From a virus: DNA of 29,652 nt. Numbering within the stretch: the first letter of the stretch is position 1; every line of letters starts with the position of its first letter. Below are positions 21,234-29,652 of the stretch, piece after piece. The stretch is taken from IMG/VR virus record IMGVR_UViG_3300020170_000026, positions 1 through 29,652 of that record; one strand, written 5' to 3'. The notes beneath the pieces are model-generated. The model saw nothing but the letters and a program-made list of their open reading frames with translations. It did not search any database and had not been told where the DNA came from. Made by a program: the position numbers and the translations under genes.

Positions 21234-21794
21234 ATGGCATTCCATCCACCAATATGCACACCAATACTCAGCAACACTGTTGTGGATGTGACAATTGCGG
21301 ATGTGGGTATATTGCCGGAGCCTATAGACCTTACAACCGCGAAAAAGTGGTTGAAAATGGAATCCATAAACGATGACGATGATCTTATAACTGATTTGAT
21401 CGTTCAGGCGCGTTCATGGCTGGAACAATATACTGGAATGCTTCTTATCCAGCGGCAAGTAGTTGCACAATTGGAAATTAAAAACCGGCTTGAATTTCCA
21501 TGTGGACCGGTAGAACTTGCCGGATTGGTAATAAGCCAAAATGGGCAAACGGTACCGGCTCCAAAATTAACCGGCCTGGATGGTGGATTCATGGGTCTTA
21601 TTGGATATGGAATATATGATGTTGAATACATGGGTGGTTATACTATTGTACCAAGTTCTTTGATATTGGCATTGAAGCAATATATTTCTTATGCTTATGA
21701 GCATAGAGGTGATGGCCTGGAAGAAAGCACTAAGGAATATGCCTATGAGGCGAAACGAACAGCATTTCCTTACCGGCATAATATTGGGTTCTGA
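21234..21794 (+). CDS. Head-tail connector (gp6-like)
   Basis: 186 aa from ATG 21234. Contains LTTAKKWLKMESINDDDDLI and IVQARSWLEQYTGMLLI, the helical pattern of phage gp6-like connector proteins, followed by GPVELAGLVISQNGQ strands. The first about 25 residues (MAFHPPICTPILSNTVVDVT) are extra. Binds below the portal. The overlapping frame from 21188 is a shadow. Confidence 0.85.
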   Translation: MAFHPPICTPILSNTVVDVTIADVGILPEPIDLTTAKKWLKMESINDDDDLITDLIVQARSWLEQYTGMLLIQRQVVAQLEIKNRLEFPCGPVELAGLVISQNGQTVPAPKLTGLDGGFMGLIGYGIYDVEYMGGYTIVPSSLILALKQYISYAYEHRGDGLEESTKEYAYEAKRTAFPYRHNIGF

Positions 21795-22138
21795 TGATTG
21801 GAGCAATGCGGGATATAGTAGTATTTAAAGAGCCTATAGATACGCCCGTGCCTGGTGGCGGTGCTGAAAGCACTTATATTGAATCATTCAGGGATTGGAC
21901 GAAAATAGAGCCGCTGACGAGCGATAGAAGGCTTACAGATAATCAGATTCAGTTGCAGGATGGGTTCAGATTTAATATTAGATTCCGCAGTAACCCGCAA
22001 CCAAATAAAAAAATGCTGGTTGAATATCAGGGGCATGATTATACTATAAATAGTATCATTGAACGAAATGAACGCAAAAGATTTTGGCAAATAACGGCTG
22101 TGACCAACAATGATCCAGCAATTGCATATACTACATAA
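21794..22138 (+). CDS. Head-tail adaptor (joining/closure) protein
   Basis: 114 aa. RDIVVFKEPIDTPVPGGGAE, SFRDWTKIEPLTSDRR and KRFWQITAVTNND match the SPP1 gp16-like head-tail adaptor family. Plugs the connector after packaging. Overlaps both neighbours by 1 nt. Confidence 0.8.
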   Translation: MIGAMRDIVVFKEPIDTPVPGGGAESTYIESFRDWTKIEPLTSDRRLTDNQIQLQDGFRFNIRFRSNPQPNKKMLVEYQGHDYTINSIIERNERKRFWQITAVTNNDPAIAYTT

Positions 22139-22740
22139 TGGCAGGAGGCATACAAATAATAGGTCTTGAAAATCTGATCAATAAGATCGGCAGGATAGAA
22201 TTTGCCTTGCGTGAAGAGGTAGGCGCTGAAATCTCTGCTGGGGCTTATGAAATGAATGCTGAAGCCGCAAGGAATATAAAAAGGAATGATAGTATTGGAT
22301 TTTCAGGCGGCTTATTCCGGGATCAGCAAGTAGTAAAAGAGGATGACAATACCTATTTGGTGATCAACTTTGCACCATATGCCGCTTTCGTGGAGTTCGG
22401 GACTGGCGCCCGGGCAAATCCTCCGGGAGAATGGGCCGAATATGCTCTTACTTTTAAGGGAAAGGGGATTCCTGGGGGTGGTAATGATTTCTTCCAAAGA
22501 ATATATCTCTGGGTAAAGGCAAAAGGGATGACCGGAAGATATAGCACAAAAACGAGGCGGAGATTGGGAAAAAGAAGCCAACAGGAACAAGAAGATAGAT
22601 CATTGGCTTATCTTATCATGAGGACTATCTTAAAATATGGAGCACATTCACATCCTTTTCTTTACCCGGCATTCAAAACTATAGGGCCAAAAATTATTGA
22701 TAATGTAAAAAAGGTGCTGGATAAAGCCATTAAATCATGA
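22138..22740 (+). CDS. HK97 gp10-type tail completion protein
   Basis: 200 aa. GLENLINKIGRIEFALREEV, YAAFVEFGTGARANPPG and the end HSHPFLYPAFKTIGPKI are the standard signature of this family. A basic loop (KTRRRLGKRS) is inserted in the middle. Joins head to tail. Confidence 0.85.
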   Translation: MAGGIQIIGLENLINKIGRIEFALREEVGAEISAGAYEMNAEAARNIKRNDSIGFSGGLFRDQQVVKEDDNTYLVINFAPYAAFVEFGTGARANPPGEWAEYALTFKGKGIPGGGNDFFQRIYLWVKAKGMTGRYSTKTRRRLGKRSQQEQEDRSLAYLIMRTILKYGAHSHPFLYPAFKTIGPKIIDNVKKVLDKAIKS

Positions 22741-23171
22741 GGAATCCATCATATGATATAAGGATAGCAGCGGCCAATATACTTTCAGGAATAACCTGGA
22801 ATAGTCAACTGGTTGAAATATTCGATGAACTCGCGGCAGATGAAGGTGGATTTCCACGGATTGTATTACTCGAAGTAACCGGAGGTGGTCCACGAGATAG
22901 CAAATGTGGGTTTGGTGGTGATTGGAATCAATTGATTAAAATAACAATGGCATGGCCTTCTACTTCCCGGGCAACAAAAAATGTCGTTGATCTGATTACA
23001 GATGAAATATTTCAACGTCTTGTACCGGGAGATAGTCAGATGAATATAGGCCCTGATTTCAGCATATGGAAAATAGAAGGGCTGGATTTAGGTAATCAAA
23101 ATTATTCGGACGGCGCAAAAAATTACGTGGACAAAAATATTCGCATAACATATTCACTTACAGAATCTTAA
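22737..23171 (+). CDS. Tail terminator/completion protein (DUF3168-like)
   Basis: 144 aa, starts in ATGA overlap with the gp10-like gene. Contains LVEIFDELAADEGGFPRI, QLIKITMAWPSTSRATK and DIITDEIFQ-like helices, with a terminal IRITYSLTE strand, as in tail terminators that cap the tube. Assignment rests mostly on position and size. Confidence 0.65.
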   Translation: MRNPSYDIRIAAANILSGITWNSQLVEIFDELAADEGGFPRIVLLEVTGGGPRDSKCGFGGDWNQLIKITMAWPSTSRATKNVVDLITDEIFQRLVPGDSQMNIGPDFSIWKIEGLDLGNQNYSDGAKNYVDKNIRITYSLTES

Positions 23172-23175
23172 TACG

Positions 23176-23613
23176 ATGGCAAACACAAAATATCTTGGTA
23201 ATAAAGTTAATCTGGAATTGGATATTTCCCTTACCGCAACTCCGGATTGGCAAGTAGTAGCCTGTATAACACAATCTGATCTGGATGGCACCAGGGAAAC
23301 TATTGATGCATCTACGAAGTGTGGTCCGGATCAATTAGCCGGTCAGCGTACAGATACTTCAAACTTTACCGGATTTTTCATTATTGATCCAACGGTTGAT
23401 CAAGTGTCAATGAATACATTGGCGGCTATTTACGACAGCGGAGATGTGCGTCATTGGCGGTTGATCGATGAAGACGGCGGAGCAACCTATTACCGTGAAT
23501 TTAACGGTTCTATGACCGCTTATAATGAAAGTAGCAATATCAATGAGCCGGTAACTTTTACGGCTACGCTTGGTATCAGCGGTGATATTATAAGAACATT
23601 GCCGACAACTTAA
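23176..23613 (+). CDS. Major tail tube protein
   Basis: 145 aa, small for the TP901-1-like tail tube family. MANTKYLGNKVNLELDISLT, TQSDLDGTRETIDASTKCG, and YNESSNINEPVTFTATLGIS are the expected strands of the tube fold. Hexamers stack around the tape measure. Followed by the chaperone genes. Confidence 0.85.
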   Translation: MANTKYLGNKVNLELDISLTATPDWQVVACITQSDLDGTRETIDASTKCGPDQLAGQRTDTSNFTGFFIIDPTVDQVSMNTLAAIYDSGDVRHWRLIDEDGGATYYREFNGSMTAYNESSNINEPVTFTATLGISGDIIRTLPTT

Positions 23614-23626
23614 TTTATATTTATAT

Positions 23627-23962
23627 ATGAAGAATGTTAACATAGCAGGATTTGAATTACGATTTGATTGGGGAACTCAAAAATTAATGGGGCTGGCTGT
23701 AGGGAAAGACCCAGTAAATCCTCTGGAAGGAATAGAAAAAACAGAAGATCAGGCAGCACTTATTTTATACGGTGGTCTTGCCAGGATAGAACATAAAGCG
23801 GAAAAATCCATTACCAAAAGTTTGCCGGAATGTTATAAGTTTTTGGATGATCTTACACTAGGAGAAATAACAAAGCTGGTAAATGCATATGTTGATTCTT
23901 TAAGAGTGGATATAGGAGATCAGCCGGTAGAAAGTAATGTAAGTGAAGAAAAAAAAAGCTGA
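23627..23962 (+). CDS. Tail assembly chaperone (G)
   Basis: 111 aa. Binds the tape measure during tail assembly, as in lambda gpG and its analogues. Sequence: MKNVNIAGFELRFDWGTQKL, ECYKFLDDLTLGEITKLVNA, then a charged end SEEKKS. Its end overlaps a nine-A tract where a -1 shift gives the longer G-T protein. Identified by position before the tape measure and by the frameshift. Confidence 0.75.
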   Translation: MKNVNIAGFELRFDWGTQKLMGLAVGKDPVNPLEGIEKTEDQAALILYGGLARIEHKAEKSITKSLPECYKFLDDLTLGEITKLVNAYVDSLRVDIGDQPVESNVSEEKKS

Positions 23963-24312
23963 CCTTTCGTGAAATAGAACAATTCGCATATGGTGAATTA
24001 GGGTTACGGCCCTGGGAGTTCCTGGCAATGTCGTTAGACGAACATCACCAATACTGCCAGGGCTATTTTATGAAAGAACAACGCAAGCAAGTACCAGCAA
24101 GAAGAATATATCAATTATTATGGAATGCAAATTCAAAACATCCAATCAGAGGGACTGCATCATTGGCAAATCATTGGCCATTGCCGTTAGTTGATGGGAT
24201 ATTAGATATTGAAATTTCAGTGGAAGATATGGAGGATCGCTGGAAGGAAACAGTAAAGAAAAAGGCTGATCGAGATAAATTAGCAGAAAAACGTAAAGTT
24301 CATGGCGGGTAA
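23627..24312 (+). CDS. Tail assembly chaperone G-T (programmed -1 frameshift product)
   Basis: At the A-run 23949-23957 (A AAA AAA G) the ribosome can slip back one base: zero frame reads GAA AAA AAA AGC TGA, -1 frame reads AAG CTG ACC and stays open to TAA 24310-24312. The T part begins KLTFREIEQFAYGELGLRPW and includes EFLAMSLDEHHQYCQG, YQLLWNANSKHP and a Lys-rich end. This is the usual G-T design of long-tailed phages, giving a small amount of fusion. The T part has no convincing start of its own. Confidence 0.75.
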
Positions 24313-26269
24313 TCAGGAAGAATTAAAAGTTGTCATAACAAGCCAGGTCGATGATGGTGTTAAAGGACTTATTGCATTCGATAAGGCTGCTGAAGACCTC
24401 GTTAAAATAACTAAACAACTTACTTCACAATTTACCAGTTTAAGTTCATCTATACCCAAATTTGATACTGCTGTTAAATCTGGTGCTACTTCAACTAAAA
24501 ATCTAAGCACAAATCTTAATAATGTAAGCAAAAGCGGTACAAATACTTTTCAGGTATTTAATGGACTTAATAATACTATAAGAGATTTACCATTCGGATT
24601 TATTGCGATACAAAATAACTTAACTCAAATTTCTGATGGATTATTAGGAACTGCTACCGCTGGATTGGCAGTTGGTTTTGGTCTTTCAATTGCTGTGACG
24701 GCTATTACTACTGCTGTACAAAAATATGGTTCATTAGGGAATGCGCTTAATCAAATATTGGGTCTTGAAACGGCAGCTGAAAAACAACAAAGAACCTATA
24801 ACACTGTAATAGACGAGGCATCAAAAAATGTATCTACACAAGTTGCACAGCTGGAATTATTACGGTCAAAATTAATTGATCTTAGTTTACCGCAAGCGGA
24901 TCGTGCTAAAGCGCTTGTTGAATATAATAAAATAGCTGATGATAATAATAAAATAGCAAAGCAGGATATAAATAATATTTCCCGAATTAATCAGCTAATT
25001 ACTGAACAAATAAGATTATTTGGTGAACGGGCTATTGCTGCTGCTGCCGAAAAGGAATTAAGTAAAGAAGCAGAAAAGTTTTTTGCTGTTCAACGTAAGA
25101 CAGCACCTATATTAAATCAAACTTCTCAATTTTTAATTGATCAGGCTGACGCAGCAGCTGATGCAGTAAAAGGGATAAAAAATCTAAGGCTGGCTACTGA
25201 AGAAGAAGCGGCTTCCGATACAGGATTACAAAAGAATATAACCAATCAGCTAAAACAATTAGCTAATATACAGAATACACAAGCCTATAAAGATGCACAA
25301 AAAGAACTTCAACAGGCTACTAGAACTTTCAATAATGCATTGGGTGAAATTGAACCCTTTATAAGTATTGAAGGTTTAACGGATAAAGTTACTAAGCCGG
25401 TTAAAAATATAAAAACTATATCTGATATTCTAAAAGAGCTTCAAAAAGATTTGATTGCATTAGATGCAGCATTTGCAGCTACCGGAGGATCATTAAGAGA
25501 TTTATCAGAAGATAAGATAAGAACGCTTGCCGGAGCTTTAAAAGAATTATCTACAGTTGGTGTATTACCTGGATCGGAACTTTTTAAACAATTACAACAA
25601 CAAATTTCTGTCCTTCAATCTACGCTGTTAAGAACACCAGTAAATTTTAAGATTCCTATTACGATAGAGGCATTAGCTAATAATACAAGTAATGCACAAA
25701 CTATTGCAAAGGTAATGGCTGGCGTAAAAGATAGCTTCAGAGCGCAATTAGACCCTTTTACTAATGAAGTAAATGAAATCATAAGATCAGCAACACAAAG
25801 CGGTATTTCAAGCCTTGCAGAAGGAATAGGATCGGCATTAATAAGTGGCAATATAAACGATGTGGTAAGTGGATTTGTAAATGCTATATCTGGATTTTTA
25901 ACCAATTTAGGGAAATTATTAATTGTTCAGGGTGTGGCATTGCAAGCATTTACTGTATCATTAAAATCATTAAATGGTATAACGGCTATTATAGCTGGCG
26001 GAGCGCTTATAGCAGCAGCAGCAGCATTTAAAGCGCTTGCCGGAGGTGGGGTACCAAAATTTGCTACTGGTGGTACAGTATTCGGGCCTACACTGGCAAT
26101 GATCGGGGATAATCCAGGTAGAGAAGAACATATCGTTCCTTCTGAAGTATTAGACAGAATGCAAGGCGGCTGGGGTATGCCGGATCGTATTGAATTTTTT
26201 CTTAGTGGTACAAATGCAGTTCGTGTGTTGACAAGAGGACAACAATCAATTAATAGAGTGAATGGATAA
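24302..26269 (+). CDS. Tape measure protein
   Basis: 655 aa, starts inside the end of the G-T frame. N-terminal helical region with Ser/Thr-rich stretches, a hydrophobic segment at about 111-137 (LLGTATAGLAVGFGLSIAVT), a long coiled coil, a second hydrophobic region at about 530-585, and a C-terminus with ATGGTVFGPTLAMIGDNPGR and EEHIVPSEVLDRM, common in tape measures. Sets tail length: by the rough 1.5 angstrom per residue rule, near 100 nm. No peptidase domain is visible. Confidence 0.88.
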   Translation: MAGNQEELKVVITSQVDDGVKGLIAFDKAAEDLVKITKQLTSQFTSLSSSIPKFDTAVKSGATSTKNLSTNLNNVSKSGTNTFQVFNGLNNTIRDLPFGFIAIQNNLTQISDGLLGTATAGLAVGFGLSIAVTAITTAVQKYGSLGNALNQILGLETAAEKQQRTYNTVIDEASKNVSTQVAQLELLRSKLIDLSLPQADRAKALVEYNKIADDNNKIAKQDINNISRINQLITEQIRLFGERAIAAAAEKELSKEAEKFFAVQRKTAPILNQTSQFLIDQADAAADAVKGIKNLRLATEEEAASDTGLQKNITNQLKQLANIQNTQAYKDAQKELQQATRTFNNALGEIEPFISIEGLTDKVTKPVKNIKTISDILKELQKDLIALDAAFAATGGSLRDLSEDKIRTLAGALKELSTVGVLPGSELFKQLQQQISVLQSTLLRTPVNFKIPITIEALANNTSNAQTIAKVMAGVKDSFRAQLDPFTNEVNEIIRSATQSGISSLAEGIGSALISGNINDVVSGFVNAISGFLTNLGKLLIVQGVALQAFTVSLKSLNGITAIIAGGALIAAAAAFKALAGGGVPKFATGGTVFGPTLAMIGDNPGREEHIVPSEVLDRMQGGWGMPDRIEFFLSGTNAVRVLTRGQQSINRVNG

Positions 26270-28215
26270 TGGCAACATATTTCAATAAATATTATTTTGA
26301 ATTTCAGGATAATCATGTAACAAGTCCGGTTACATGGCGGATGGATATTATGGATAGTGAGGGGTCTGTGCCCACTGATCCATTTCTATTGACTATGAGC
26401 GCAACACCATTGCTGACAGAAAGAATTGATACAAATGATTCAAAAGATACTTATATAATTGGAAGACAAATTACTATCTCTTATGAATATGACGGTAATC
26501 CAAATATTCCTTTACCTATTGAGTTTTTTGAAGCAACAGAACGTAGATTCAGAGTTGAAGTAAGAAGGAATGGTTCTATTGATGGTGTATATTTTATTAA
26601 GCCTGATTTCTGCGAGTATGCGGATCAATATCCACCATTTACTATTCAGCTGAAAGCGGTTGATGGATTTAGTTATGCCAAAGGAATATTATTTAATCCT
26701 TTTGAAGATGATGGCTCATTACATTATGAAATAATAGACTTATATGAAACAATAATGACACGTTCATTATTGCTTATTGCTGATCCAGGAACGATAATAA
26801 ATGTTGTTAATACACTTTTTCCTGAAAATATTGGTCCTACTATAAGGACATTATTTAGATTATTTATACATACCGATATTTTTTATGATTTCGTAAAGGG
26901 GGCAGTATCGGTCCATGATGTTTTGACTGCATTTTGCAAAGCATTTTATGCCCGTTGTTATATGGCACAGGGACAGATTTGGTTTATCAGAACCCAAGAT
27001 TTAACTAATAATTCTTTAACCGGAGATCAGTATATAGATGATACAGTAGTTAATGATCTGGACATAACAAACTTTGTCCTTACTGGCGGTCCTGATCCAT
27101 CTTCTTTTGATGTAATGCCGGTAGATGAAATTGCAAATATCAGAATGATACCAGCAATTAAAAAGGCGGAATTTGAAGTACAATATAAAAGTATTAATCA
27201 ACTTAATAATTTTGATTGGCGTTTATGGGATGGAACAAATTTTGATAATTGGCAGAGAATAGAACAATCGGGAAATCCGTTGATTTTAAATAGAACTGGT
27301 TCAGGAACTATTGATGATCCATATAAAGCAAGCATAGGATATAATTTACCACAAGCAAGTCAAGTATTACAACAAACGATTGGACCTAATTCTATCTTCG
27401 CTGGTGATCGTGTTGAAATATCATTTAAATATAGATTTACAAATTGCACACAATTTTATATTCTTGTAAGAGCTGGCGATAATACAGAATTTTATGTAAC
27501 ATTAGATGAATCTGGCATATGGGATTATACATTCGGCATATCTGCTGGCAGATTTTATATCAATAGAACCGGTAAAAAAAGAGAAGGAACATTAACTATA
27601 CAATCAATACCTATTCCACAAAAAATAACAGGGAATATTGATTTTCCTGCCAATGCAGATTTACGATTTTCAATTTCTATTCCGCAAAATTCAAATACTG
27701 ATGATAATATCTCTGATCCTCCTCTTATAGAAATTTATGCGGTAAAAGTTGGAATTATCCAACCAGAAGATAAAGGAAGACATATTGTTATAACCAATCA
27801 GGCAGATTTCACACAAATAAAGGAGACTGAAGATTTTTCATTCATTGATACCGGAGAAGACGGATTAAGTAATACCATATTTGTATTAGATGGATCGAAT
27901 TTTGTGCCTGCTGAAAATTGGGATAATGATAAATCCGGAGTAAATTCGGCAGATATTGAGCGGCATATGGCAAAAGCACATATTGATCAATATCCTCGTT
28001 CAATTGGGACTTGGGAAGGTTCATTATATTCAAATAATATGGAATTTTATAATGTCATTGAATTCGCACATTTGCCCGGAAAAAGATGGATGCAACTATC
28101 GGATAAATATAATAATCGGACATGTACGCATCAGGTATTACTTACTGAAGTCTTTGCCGAAGGAAATTCAAATATTGATTATTTGGAATATGATATAGAG
28201 GATACCACGAATTAA
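26269..28215 (+). CDS. Tail hub or distal tail protein
   Basis: 648 aa, starts at the tape measure stop. N-terminal part (YYFEFQDNHVTSPVTWRMDI, LLTMSATPLLTERID, ATERRFRVEVRRNG) resembles the start of Bacteroidota phage tail-hub proteins; the middle has AVSVHDVLTAFCKAFYARCY and AQGQIWFIRTQD, the end IEFAHLPGKRWMQLSDKYN. Likely forms the tail tip onto which fibres attach. No lysozyme-like motif seen. Domain-level identity is uncertain, position is strong. Confidence 0.7.
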   Translation: MATYFNKYYFEFQDNHVTSPVTWRMDIMDSEGSVPTDPFLLTMSATPLLTERIDTNDSKDTYIIGRQITISYEYDGNPNIPLPIEFFEATERRFRVEVRRNGSIDGVYFIKPDFCEYADQYPPFTIQLKAVDGFSYAKGILFNPFEDDGSLHYEIIDLYETIMTRSLLLIADPGTIINVVNTLFPENIGPTIRTLFRLFIHTDIFYDFVKGAVSVHDVLTAFCKAFYARCYMAQGQIWFIRTQDLTNNSLTGDQYIDDTVVNDLDITNFVLTGGPDPSSFDVMPVDEIANIRMIPAIKKAEFEVQYKSINQLNNFDWRLWDGTNFDNWQRIEQSGNPLILNRTGSGTIDDPYKASIGYNLPQASQVLQQTIGPNSIFAGDRVEISFKYRFTNCTQFYILVRAGDNTEFYVTLDESGIWDYTFGISAGRFYINRTGKKREGTLTIQSIPIPQKITGNIDFPANADLRFSISIPQNSNTDDNISDPPLIEIYAVKVGIIQPEDKGRHIVITNQADFTQIKETEDFSFIDTGEDGLSNTIFVLDGSNFVPAENWDNDKSGVNSADIERHMAKAHIDQYPRSIGTWEGSLYSNNMEFYNVIEFAHLPGKRWMQLSDKYNNRTCTHQVLLTEVFAEGNSNIDYLEYDIEDTTN

Positions 28216-28232
28216 ATAGTTATATTTGTAAT

Positions 28233-28988
28233 ATGGCCATCAAAGGAAAGGATTTTGTTTTTTCAGTGATGCGGGATGGTTCGCCAGTGCCGGTATGCTA
28301 TGCCACTGACTGCACTATTGATCAGACCTTTGAAAGTCGCGAAATAACGGCGCCAGTAGGACCAGCAAGAGATTATATAGGAGGTTTCCAGGGATATACT
28401 GTGAATGTACCCGGGGCTATTGTATGGGCTGCTGATGTGAATTTTATTCAGCTGGAAGTGCTGGCAAAGAATAGGACAAAGTTTCTCTGGCAGGCATCTG
28501 ATTCAACAAATGGTGGCGTAGTGCATTCTGGAACCATTTTGATAACAAATTTGAGCCTTACCAGCCAATTCCGGGATGCTATGCGGTTTGATATGACGGC
28601 GGTTGGATGTGGACCAAAAGAAACAGTATTATTACCGATTGCAAAAACGGTTTATCTGGCTGATTTTTTTGGTATAAGACTTCCGGGATGTCCAAACCCT
28701 TATCCAGTTGCTCTGTATTGGTATGATGAAACGTTTATTGGGATTGCCAATAATGCAGATGACGTTGTACAATTATTTAATGATTATCCAGGAAATGAAT
28801 TTTATTTGCTCACTGGATATACAACCGGTTGTGATTTTAATATACTGATAGATTGGAACGCCATATTTATACCTGATTTCATAATTGCACAGGCAGCGCC
28901 AGAGCTGGCAATGTGGACCGGATCAGATGACGAAGCAATAAGCAATGACCAAGTAAATGATAATGCAATAAGTCCAGGATATGCCTAA
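28233..28988 (+). CDS. Second tail-tube-like protein
   Basis: 251 aa. Residues 1-130 look like a tail tube: MAIKGKDFVFSVMRDGSPVP, DCTIDQTFESREITAPVG, SLTSQFRDAMRFDMTAVG. Residues 135-251 are an added domain with little homology (FGIRLPGCPNPYPVALYWYD). The phage already has a short tube protein at 23176, so this one may form a tip or decorate the tail. Overlaps the next gene by 8 nt. Confidence 0.6.
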   Translation: MAIKGKDFVFSVMRDGSPVPVCYATDCTIDQTFESREITAPVGPARDYIGGFQGYTVNVPGAIVWAADVNFIQLEVLAKNRTKFLWQASDSTNGGVVHSGTILITNLSLTSQFRDAMRFDMTAVGCGPKETVLLPIAKTVYLADFFGIRLPGCPNPYPVALYWYDETFIGIANNADDVVQLFNDYPGNEFYLLTGYTTGCDFNILIDWNAIFIPDFIIAQAAPELAMWTGSDDEAISNDQVNDNAISPGYA

Positions 28989-29652
28989 ACCAAATGTAGA
29001 TATTGTAACGCTGGTTGCAACCCAGGAACTTTCCACCGCTGTAGGACCAGATAAAACATGGTATATTGGCATGGGTAATTCGACAGTGGGAAATAAGATT
29101 ACCAATAAAGGAACCATTGAAACAATAGGTACTATTATTTCAGAACAGATAGGATCGGCTAGTGACGTACCGGATCGGGCTTATCATGTGAGCGCACTGC
29201 CTCCTGGTGTAACTATAACAAATGACGGGACCGGCTTTCCGCGTATACTCAATGATCCATATCTAGATGGGAAAGATTTTTCATTATTCCGTCGGGGTAC
29301 TGAATATATGGAAAAGGGGCCGCAATGGCAGAATGATGTTGCTGGAGGTGGAATTAGACTTACCGGCGTGGGGGATCAGTTCGAAAGCGGGCAGGATTAT
29401 TTTTTGATCTTCAAACCTGTCATAAGCAATGTAATCGTCACTCCGGATGCAATAGGGAAGTTTTCAGCGGGCGAAGCTATTATTACAGCAACTTCAGTGG
29501 CGAGTGCCGCAAATGACCGGAAAATCATCATTATTCAGGGATCAACAACCGCTGCGGTTACTTATACTTTGAGGGCGCCTTATCCGGAAAATGTGGTTTG
29601 TACTATAGAAACAGGCGGCGGAACGAATAAACAATCTATCATTCTTGCTCCG
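28981..29652 (+). CDS. Tail or baseplate protein (partial, 3' end outside window)
   Basis: Starts ATG 28981 and stays open to the window end (224 codons). MPKPNVDIVTLVATQELSTA, then Gly- and Thr-rich beta-strand sequence (FSAGEAIITATSVASAAN). No clear domain; probably a beta-structured tail-tip or receptor-binding protein by position. The C-terminal part is not visible. Confidence 0.55.
   Translation, partial: MPKPNVDIVTLVATQELSTAVGPDKTWYIGMGNSTVGNKITNKGTIETIGTIISEQIGSASDVPDRAYHVSALPPGVTITNDGTGFPRILNDPYLDGKDFSLFRRGTEYMEKGPQWQNDVAGGGIRLTGVGDQFESGQDYFLIFKPVISNVIVTPDAIGKFSAGEAIITATSVASAANDRKIIIIQGSTTAAVTYTLRAPYPENVVCTIETGGGTNKQSIILAP

Noticed and set aside
21188-21376. 62-codon frame with a Cys/Gly cluster before the connector gene
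   Set aside because: Most of it overlaps the true connector gene in another frame; the motif comes from the connector's own sequence.
28221-28228. TATATTTG as a promoter for the second tail-tube-like gene
   Set aside because: Only 5 nt before the ATG and no TTTG about 20 nt upstream, so transcription would start inside or after the start codon.

Overview
The window looks like a large part of a tailed, HK97-fold siphovirus or prophage of a Bacteroidota host; the Chitinophagaceae or Sphingobacteria are a guess. Evidence: AT-rich coding sequence, almost no Shine-Dalgarno sites, many 4-nt ATGA stop/start overlaps, Bacteroidota-type promoters (TTTG, about 20 nt, TAnnTTTG), and a full packaging-head-tail gene set in standard order. 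No integrase, lysis gene or replication gene is visible, so lifestyle cannot be decided.

Layout. (1) 1-4192, leftward: a tightly coupled operon of small genes headed by a helix-turn-helix protein. It holds a P63C-type protein that appears to lack its C-terminal half, a fusion of a DUF7666-like N-terminus with the tail of an ISXO2/IS1595 transposase, a duplicated 66-residue gene, and an Ala/Tyr-repeat Imm-5-like protein cut by the window edge. (2) 4193-5583, intergenic: a strong rightward promoter, a tRNA-Val, a tRNA-Leu-like RNA with about 110 extra nt, two terminators, a GC-richer broken coding-like stretch and a 14-bp inverted repeat. (3) 5584-13445, rightward: RNase HI, terminase small and large subunits, portal, then three sugar-modifying genes (an LpxA-like acyltransferase fused to a glycosyltransferase, a GT-B enzyme and a small GT-A enzyme) and the MuF-like head protein. 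(4) 13446-19076, accessory island between MuF and the capsid protease: a leftward operon (degenerate OmpR-like regulator, DUF551 protein, several unknowns) and a rightward operon (Band-7-like membrane protein, AT-hook proteins, unknowns) diverge from about 16,756-16,836. (5) 19119-29652, rightward: prohead protease, major capsid protein, partial terminator, connector and head-tail joining proteins, tail terminator, tail tube, tail assembly chaperones G and G-T (-1 frameshift), tape measure, tail hub, a second tail-tube-like protein, and an open-ended tail gene.

How it works together: terminase and portal package DNA; MuF, protease and capsid protein build the head; regions 21,234-28,215 build the joining complex and a non-contractile tail. 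The glycosyltransferase block probably decorates virion proteins or the host surface. A predicted RNA pseudoknot precedes that block. The most unusual items are the glycosylation block with its fused first enzyme and structured leader, the interrupted tRNA-like RNA, the transposase-tail chimera and the degenerate response regulator.
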